Below are positions 59,200 through 64,000 of a DNA stretch of 64,000 nt, piece after piece (position 1 is the first letter of the stretch; each line of letters starts with the position of its first letter). The DNA is from Rhodococcus ruber NBRC 15591. GTDB lineage: Bacteria > Actinomycetota > Actinomycetes > Mycobacteriales > Mycobacteriaceae. The stretch is taken from positions 62,001-126,000 of the forward strand of contig NZ_BCXE01000025.1 of assembly GCF_001894945.1 (NCBI RefSeq), read 5' to 3'. Position numbers and translations under genes: made by a program. Under the pieces are notes generated by a model. That model did no database searches, had not been told where the DNA came from, and saw only the letters and a program-made list of their open reading frames with translations.

Positions 59200-60420
59200 A
59201 TGAAGATCGCGATGGTGTCCGAGCACGCAAGCCCCTTCACGGTCCCCGGCGACGTCGATGCGGACGGCCGGAAGGTGCACGTCGCCGAGCTGTCGGCGGC
59301 GCTGGTGCGCGCAGGACACGACGTGACCGTCTACACCCGTCGCGACGACCCCGACATACCCGAGCGAGTCCCGACCGACGACGGGTACGAGGTGGTCCAC
59401 GTCCCCGCCGGTCCGCCGGCTCCGCTGCCGGCGGACGAGCTGCTCCCACGGATGGGTGAGCTCGGTACCTTCCTCGAACGGGAATGGACGAGGGATCGGC
59501 CCGACGTCGCCCACGCCCACTGCTGGATGCCGGGGATCGCGACGCAGCTCGCCGCCCGCACCGTCACGGTGCCCACGGTGCAGACCTTCCACACCCTGGG
59601 TGTGGTGGAGAGCCGGCACCGGGGCGGGGCGCAGACCGGGTCGCCGAACCGGATCCGTATCGAGCGGCTCCTGGCGCGCGGCGCGAGCCGGGTCGCCGCC
59701 ACCTGCACGGACGAGGTGTTCGAGCTCGCCGCGCTGGGCCTGCCCCGCACCCGCACGTCCGTCGTGCCCTGCGGGGTGAACCTCGCGCAGTTCGCGCCCA
59801 CCGGCCCCGAGGCTCCGGCGCGCGGGCCGGGGCGCCGCATCGTCGCTGTCGGGCCGCTCGTGCCGCGGATGGGCTTCGACGTGGCGATCCGGGCGCTGGC
59901 CCTGCTCCCCGGCACGGAACTGGTGATCGCCGGCGGACCGGCGGACGACGGCGCCCCCGACGAGGCCGCACGTCTGCGCGCCGTCGCCGGGGACCACGGC
60001 GTGCTCGACCGGGTGCACATGACCGGGCACGTGTCCCGGACGGACATGCCGGCGCTGTTGCGGTCGGCGGACGTCGTCGTATGCACGCCCTGGTACGAAC
60101 CGCTCGGCCTGGTGCCGCTCGCAGCCATGGCGTGCGGGCGGCCGGTGGTGGCCACCGCGGTCGGCGGCCTGCTCGACACGGTCGTCGACGGGGTCACGGG
60201 CACGCTGGTGCCCCCGCACGCGGCCGACGCGGTCGCGGCGGCGGTACACACCCTGCTCACCGACGACGTCCAGCGCACCGCCTTCGGTCTCGCCGGCCAC
60301 GACCGGGCGAGCACCCGCTATTCGTGGGACCGTTCCGCGGCCGACGCCGTGCGCACCTACGAGAGGTGCGTCCCGGCGGATCCGCGGTCGGTGCGGTCCG
60401 TACGCTCCGGAGCCCGCTGA
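59200..60420 (+). CDS. GT4-family glycosyltransferase
   Basis: 406 residues from ATG 59200 with GGAAGGG. GT-B fold: N-terminal DADGRKVHVAELSAALVRAGHDVTVYTRRDD, a HAHCW acceptor segment, ACTDEVF linker, and the donor site RILVAVGPL-like RRIVAVGPLVPRMGFDVAIRAL with C-terminal PWYEPLGLVPLAAMACGRPVVATAVGGL (the E-x7-E motif). Retaining transferase using a nucleotide sugar, maybe for a glycolipid or trehalose-like product. Not clustered with other glycan genes. Confidence 0.92.
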   Translation: MKIAMVSEHASPFTVPGDVDADGRKVHVAELSAALVRAGHDVTVYTRRDDPDIPERVPTDDGYEVVHVPAGPPAPLPADELLPRMGELGTFLEREWTRDRPDVAHAHCWMPGIATQLAARTVTVPTVQTFHTLGVVESRHRGGAQTGSPNRIRIERLLARGASRVAATCTDEVFELAALGLPRTRTSVVPCGVNLAQFAPTGPEAPARGPGRRIVAVGPLVPRMGFDVAIRALALLPGTELVIAGGPADDGAPDEAARLRAVAGDHGVLDRVHMTGHVSRTDMPALLRSADVVVCTPWYEPLGLVPLAAMACGRPVVATAVGGLLDTVVDGVTGTLVPPHAADAVAAAVHTLLTDDVQRTAFGLAGHDRASTRYSWDRSAADAVRTYERCVPADPRSVRSVRSGAR

Positions 60421-60455
60421 GATGCTCGGGCCACGGCCGCGACGGGACTTCCGGG

Positions 60456-60477
60456 ATCTTCACGGAATCTTCACGGA
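60456..60477 (+). promoter_or_regulatory. 11-bp direct repeat, candidate OmpR-family box
   Basis: ATCTTCACGGA occurs twice head to tail (60456-60466 and 60467-60477), one helical turn apart. This is the spacing bound by PhoP, KdpE and MtrA-type regulators. A pair of CTTCAC elements at 32487 and 32510 in another promoter is loosely similar. Confidence 0.5.
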
Positions 60478-60530
60478 TTCGGCCTACGGGCACGCCGCGG
60501 AGACGTTACTCTTGCAAACAAGGTTGAGAA

Positions 60531-60598
60531 GCAGCCGGTTTCGTCTCGTAGAGGCGACTGCTGCGCTCCCTGCCCGGACGGGCGTTGCTCCAGCAGTC
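60531..60598 (+). promoter_or_regulatory. Leader with two mutually exclusive hairpins
   Basis: 60531-60564 folds into a stem (GCAG at 60531 with CTGC at 60561, inner CGTCTC with GAGGCG). The 60556-60563 segment GACTGCTG can instead pair with CAGCAGTC at 60591-60598, enclosing a small GCCC/GGGC hairpin. The two folds cannot coexist, which is the layout of an attenuator or riboswitch. A GGAGGAACAGCC ribosome site and start codon follow 12 bases later. Confidence 0.4.
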
Positions 60599-60622
60599 GG
60601 AAGTGTCGACGGAGGAACAGCC

Positions 60623-60700
60623 ATGGTCCATCTGCTCGCCATCCTGACCACACCCCGCGGGTGCGGTCTCCGAAGCGCGGCACGGCAGGTGCAGCCGTGA
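60623..60700 (+). CDS. 25-codon leader-like ORF
   Basis: ATG 60623 has a near-consensus GGAGGA at ideal spacing. The product MVHLLAILTT..., 25 residues with a single Cys, is too short for a known family. The stop overlaps the start of the next small ORF by four bases (GTGA). Likely a regulatory or bridging peptide of the structured leader; it might be a leader peptide sensing an amino acid. Confidence 0.45.
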   Translation: MVHLLAILTTPRGCGLRSAARQVQP

Positions 60701-60789
60701 CCGCCAATGTCGTCCTGCTGCTGTTCGTGCTGGCAGCAGGTATCGGCGGCACCGCAGCGTTGCAGGGGGCGCTGCGGCGTCGCCGCTGA
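60697..60789 (+). CDS. 30-residue predicted single-pass membrane peptide
   Basis: GTG 60697 inside the preceding ORF. MTANVVLLLFVLAAGIGGTAALQGALRRRR is one hydrophobic helix with an Arg4 cytoplasmic end, like KdpF or other transporter mini-subunits, though no transporter follows. It is too short to assign. Its stop lies in a 23-bp tandem repeat. Confidence 0.5.
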   Translation: MTANVVLLLFVLAAGIGGTAALQGALRRRR

Positions 60790-60881
60790 TTCCACAGCGG
60801 CATCACCGCCGATACGACAGCGGCGTCGCCGCCGATGTCACAGCGGCGTCGCCGCTGATTCCACAGCGGCGTCGCCGCCGA
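60774..60881. repeat. 23-bp tandem repeat overlapping the small ORF's stop
   Basis: About 4.7 copies from 60774 (units at 60774, 60797, 60820, 60843, 60866), each with a CAGCGGCG-T-CGCCGCTG type hairpin. The first unit includes the stop TGA of the 30-residue ORF. Units 1 and 4 are identical; 2 and 3 vary. The rest of the gap up to 60952 holds no gene. Confidence 0.9.
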
Positions 60882-60952
60882 GTGCTCGGCGCGTTGGTAG
60901 TGTCTGCGTCAGCTGCCCCGGTCGCCCAGACCCCCGGGAACGGAGAAGCGCG

Positions 60953-62440
60953 ATGCACGACGAACACGTCGACGTCCTGATCGTCGGCGCCGGACTCTCC
61001 GGTATCGGCGCGGCCTGTCACCTGCAGGACGAATGCCCGGACAAGACCTTCACCGTCCTCGAGGCACGCGACGTCATCGGCGGCACCTGGGACCTCTTCC
61101 GCTACCCGGGCATCCGGTCCGACTCGGACATGTTCACCCTGGGGTACTCGTTCGAGCCGTGGGCCGAGCCCGAGACCTTCGCCGACGGCCCGTCCATCCG
61201 CGACTACGTCCGCCGCACCGCACGGGATCGCGGCATCGACGAGAAGGTCCGGTTCCGGCATCGCGTGGTCCGCGCCGAATGGTCCACGCCGGCCGCCCGC
61301 TGGACCGTGACGGCCGAGCGCACCGACACCGGGGAACGAGTTCGCTTCACGTGCGGCTTCCTGTTCGTCAATTCGGGCTACTACCGCTACGACGAGGGCT
61401 ACACCCCCGAGTTTCCCGGCGTGGAACGGTTCACCGGCACCCTCGTACACCCACAGCACTGGCCCGAGGACCTGGACTGCACCGGCAAGCGCGTCGTCGT
61501 CGTCGGCAGCGGCGCCACCGCCGTGACTCTCGTCCCGGCACTGGCGAGGACGGCCGCACACGTGACGATGCTGCAGCGCTCTCCGAGCTACGTCATGTCG
61601 CGTCCCTCGATCGATCCGGTCGCCGGCGCGTTGCTCGGCCGGATACCGCTGAAGCTGGCCTACCCTGTCGTCCGCTGGGCGAACGTGCTGGGCAGTATGG
61701 CCTTCTTCCAGTTGAGCCGGCGCCGGCCCGATCTGGTCAAGCGGCTGCTACGCAAGGGCGTGCAGAGCCACCTGCCCGCGGACTACGAGGTGGACGTGCA
61801 CTTCCGGCCGCAATACGACCCGTGGGACCAGCGCGTCTGTTTCGTGCCCGACGGCGACCTGTTCCGGGCGCTGCGGGAGGGCCGGGCGACGGTCGTCACC
61901 GACACGATCGACACCTTCACCGAACACGGGATCCGCCTGGAATCCGGGCAGGAACTCGCCGCCGACGTGATCGTCACCGCGACGGGACTGAACCTGCTTC
62001 TGCTCGGCGGGATGGCCGTGAGCGTCGACGGCCGCGACGTCGAGATGGGAAAGACGCTGGCGTACAAGGGGATGATGCTCTCCGGGGTGCCCAATCTCGC
62101 ATTCACCGTCGGATACACCAATGCGTCGTGGACGTTGAAGGCCGATCTCGTCGCCGGATACGTGTGCCGCCTGCTGCGCCACATGGACGCCCGCGGATAC
62201 GCCTACTGCACCCCGACGGCCCCCGCGACCACGACCGCGACATCCCCGTTGGTCGATCTCGCGTCCGGGTACGTCCTGCGCAGCATCGATTCGATGCCCA
62301 GGCAGGGCCCCGCGGCGCCGTGGCGGCTGTTCCAGAACTACGTCCGGGACCTGGTGATGATGCGCCGCGGACGACTCGAGGACGGCGCCGTGCGCTTCTC
62401 CCGGGCAGCGCTTCCGGCAACGACGCAGCCGGTGGTCTGA
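60953..62440 (+). CDS. EthA-like Baeyer-Villiger flavin monooxygenase
   Basis: 495 residues from ATG 60953 with GGAGAAG. FAD site VGAGLSGIGAA (about 10-20), BVMO fingerprint FTGTLVHPQHWP (160-171), and second Rossmann VVVVGSGATAV (about 178-188). C-terminal half has YTNASWTLKADLVAGYVCRLL as in EthA, the mycobacterial monooxygenase that activates ethionamide. It oxidises ketones to esters and sulfides to sulfoxides using NADPH and O2. There is no TetR regulator (EthR) next to it. Confidence 0.92.
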   Translation: MHDEHVDVLIVGAGLSGIGAACHLQDECPDKTFTVLEARDVIGGTWDLFRYPGIRSDSDMFTLGYSFEPWAEPETFADGPSIRDYVRRTARDRGIDEKVRFRHRVVRAEWSTPAARWTVTAERTDTGERVRFTCGFLFVNSGYYRYDEGYTPEFPGVERFTGTLVHPQHWPEDLDCTGKRVVVVGSGATAVTLVPALARTAAHVTMLQRSPSYVMSRPSIDPVAGALLGRIPLKLAYPVVRWANVLGSMAFFQLSRRRPDLVKRLLRKGVQSHLPADYEVDVHFRPQYDPWDQRVCFVPDGDLFRALREGRATVVTDTIDTFTEHGIRLESGQELAADVIVTATGLNLLLLGGMAVSVDGRDVEMGKTLAYKGMMLSGVPNLAFTVGYTNASWTLKADLVAGYVCRLLRHMDARGYAYCTPTAPATTTATSPLVDLASGYVLRSIDSMPRQGPAAPWRLFQNYVRDLVMMRRGRLEDGAVRFSRAALPATTQPVV

Positions 62441-62594
62441 GGTCGCGGGCGAAAGAACCAGCGTAGGAGCGGGGTTCGAGGCCGAGCGCGACACTTTGCA
62501 CGTCCGCCGCATAGACTTCCGGTGGAGGAGGCGGTCGATCCTTCCGGTGCACGGATCCGCAGCCACAGCTACTTCCAGGGGCGGAGAGTGACAG

Positions 62595-64000
62595 ATGCAA
62601 GTTGGTGCCCTGTTCGGCAGGTATCGCCTGGACCGTCCACTGTCGGTGGACGCGACGGGCGAGGTATGGGCCGCGTTCGACACCACCACCGGCCGGAACG
62701 TCGCGGTGCGGGCGCTGCCACCCGAGGTGACCGAGGACGACGAGTACCGCGCTCGTTTCGAACGCGAAGCCGAGATCGCCGCCCGGATCCGGAACCCTCG
62801 TGTGCTCCCGATCCACGACTTCGGGCAGATCGGCACCCGGCTCTTCCTCGCAACGCCCGTCGTCGAGGGCACCGATCTGCAGACGATGCTCCGGTCCACC
62901 GGCGCGATGGACGTCCCGCGGGCAGTCGGTGTCGTCGAGCAATTGGCGTCGGCGCTCGAGGCCGTGCACGCGGCCGGGCTGGTCGAACAGGAAGTGACGT
63001 CGGCGAACGTCCTGGTGCAGGGCGACGGAAATGTTCTCCTCACCGACGTCGGGTTCCCCCCGCATCCCGGCGCGGCGACGGGCGTCTACGGCCTGGCGAC
63101 GGTGCTGTACGAATGCCTCACCGGCAGACTCTTCCAGTCCTCGGGTGGACGAGCGGGGGCCCCGCAGTCGTCGTCGGCGGTCTCGGATCTTCCGGCCGGC
63201 ATGGTCGAGGTCGTCGCACGCGGAACGGCACCCGAACCCGCGCGGCGCTACGGATCGGTGAGCGAGCTGGCCGCGGCGGCACGCGCCGCGGCCGCGCCGT
63301 CACATCCCACCGGCAGGTCCGTTCCCGCGGTCGCTCCGCTCACCCGGAACCGGCGCGTCATGATCCCGGTTCTCGCGGCGATCGTCGCCGTCCTCGTCGT
63401 CGGCGGCGTGGCCCTCGGGGCCGTGTCGTCCGACGACGCCGACCCGACGCCCGTCCCCATCGCGGTGCAGCCGGCCTCTCCGACGTCCACGCCCTCGGCC
63501 GCACCGACCACCTCGACAGCCGCGGAACAGGAGCCGACGCCACCTCGGACGGAGTCCCAGGCTGCCGAGGTTCCAGCCCAGGACGGCGAAGTTCCACCCC
63601 AGGACGCCGCCCCCGCGAGGCCGGCGCCTCGATCGGCACCGCCTGCTCCTGCCCCCGTCCCGGCTCCGGCACCGGCACCTGCGCCCGCAGGACCACAGGT
63701 TCTGCCGTGCTACCCCGGCTACGAGCACACCCCGCCGCCCGACGGACCGTGCCTTCCCGCCGGGTCGGCTCCCGCGCCCGCCCCGGCACCTGCACCCGCA
63801 CCTGCAGAACCACAGGTACTGCCGTGCTACCCCGGCTACGAGCACACCCCGCCGCCCGACGGACCGTGCCTTCCCGCCGGGTCGGCTCCCGCGCCCGCCC
63901 CGGCACCTGCACCGGCACCCGCAGCACCACAGGTACTGCCCTGCTACCCCGGCTACGAACACACCCCGCCGCCCGACGGACCGTGCCTTCCCGCCGGGTA
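62595..64000 (+). CDS. Membrane receptor-type Ser/Thr pseudokinase with Cys/Pro repeats, 3' end outside window
   Basis: At least 468 codons from ATG 62595 (GGAG eight bases upstream). The N-terminal half is homologous to PknD/PknE-type kinases (FGRYRLDRPLS, EVWAAFDTTTGRNVAV, EAEIAARIRNPRVLPIHDFG, VVEGTDLQTML), but the ATP Lys is Arg (VAVRALP), HRDxKPxN is EQEVTSAN, DFG is DVG, and the activation segment is almost absent. One membrane helix near 255-280 leads to an exported Pro/Ala/Thr stalk and 39-residue repeats with a Cys pair each. A signalling or scaffolding role without phosphotransfer is likely. Confidence 0.9.
   Translation, partial: MQVGALFGRYRLDRPLSVDATGEVWAAFDTTTGRNVAVRALPPEVTEDDEYRARFEREAEIAARIRNPRVLPIHDFGQIGTRLFLATPVVEGTDLQTMLRSTGAMDVPRAVGVVEQLASALEAVHAAGLVEQEVTSANVLVQGDGNVLLTDVGFPPHPGAATGVYGLATVLYECLTGRLFQSSGGRAGAPQSSSAVSDLPAGMVEVVARGTAPEPARRYGSVSELAAAARAAAAPSHPTGRSVPAVAPLTRNRRVMIPVLAAIVAVLVVGGVALGAVSSDDADPTPVPIAVQPASPTSTPSAAPTTSTAAEQEPTPPRTESQAAEVPAQDGEVPPQDAAPARPAPRSAPPAPAPVPAPAPAPAPAGPQVLPCYPGYEHTPPPDGPCLPAGSAPAPAPAPAPAPAEPQVLPCYPGYEHTPPPDGPCLPAGSAPAPAPAPAPAPAAPQVLPCYPGYEHTPPPDGPCLPAG
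63692..64000. repeat. 117-bp coding tandem repeat, cut by the window end
   Basis: Period 117 bases (39 codons): copies start at 63692, 63809 and 63926. Each encodes PQVLPCYPGYEHTPPPDGPC followed by LPAGSAPAPAP-type stalk. Near-identical copies suggest recent expansion; two Cys per unit may pair. Confidence 0.9.

Noticed and set aside
60697-60789. Calling the 30-residue peptide KdpF
   Set aside because: Size and single helix fit, but no kdpA, kdpB or kdpC follows and sequence similarity to KdpF is not convincing.
1-64000. Prophage or integrative element
   Set aside because: No integrase, capsid or conjugation genes and no tRNA attachment site; the only mobile unit seen is the single IS.

Overview
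The window is GC-rich, dense, double-stranded-coded actinobacterial chromosome. The gene set (an orthologue of mycobacterial sigG, a Zmp1-like M13 peptidase, a WS/DGAT acyltransferase, DUF5709, DUF2630, an EthA-like monooxygenase, a PknD/E-like receptor kinase) and the frequent GTG starts and 1-4 base stop/start overlaps point to the Mycobacteriales, most likely Rhodococcus. No rRNA or tRNA gene was seen. The first gene runs off the left edge and the last off the right edge.

Layout. 1-10.4 kb: beta-oxidation gene fragment, a PadR regulator with its membrane-protein partner, small conserved hypotheticals, a lipoprotein, an esterase, an SRAP DNA-crosslink repair protein, a B6-type kinase, an SDR, an ABC1/UbiB atypical kinase and sigG. 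10.4-19.7 kb: a possible structured small RNA behind a CsoR-like operator, two pirins behind a MarR-like box, a thioesterase, an overlapping serine hydrolase/WS-DGAT pair, Zmp1 and an M23 peptidase. 19.8-21.6 kb: a complete IS1182-type insertion sequence. 21.7-32.3 kb: hydrolases, a pyruvate-oxidase-type ThDP enzyme, a one-base-overlap ATP-grasp ligase/CocE hydrolase pair, PhoU, an SDR and a DUF1254 protein. 32.5-41 kb: a secreted ferritin-like protein with a Gly-Gln-His tail, an OmpR-type two-component system, an APC permease, a Csp-type copper store and a membrane operon (antiporter, 46-codon DUF421 relic, DUF2254, K+ channel).

41.1-53.7 kb holds the main pathway: a complete indole-3-acetic acid catabolic (iac) set. 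A leftward PAS histidine kinase faces the rightward iacA-iacB-iacI-iacC-iacD-iacE-iacF operon. A FixJ/NarL-type response regulator converges on its end. A small unknown gene and the amidase iacH follow leftward, and an MFS transporter plus iacG run rightward. IacA with the flavin reductase IacG should start oxidation of the indole ring, IacE and IacI act on early products, and IacC/IacD/IacF form a Rieske dioxygenase system leading towards catechol. No catechol ring-cleavage genes are present here. Kinase and response regulator probably sense the auxin or a product.

53.8-64 kb: a molybdopterin oxidoreductase without the usual N-terminal Fe-S cysteines and its small helical partner, a stand-alone receiver protein, a DUF1330 protein, a Vms1/baeRF-type protein, a glycosyltransferase, a structured leader with two overlapping tiny ORFs, an EthA-like Baeyer-Villiger monooxygenase, and a membrane pseudokinase with Cys-containing Pro/Ala repeats. 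A recurrent oddity is a set of 22-24 bp tandem repeats placed at or just beyond stop codons at four separate loci.
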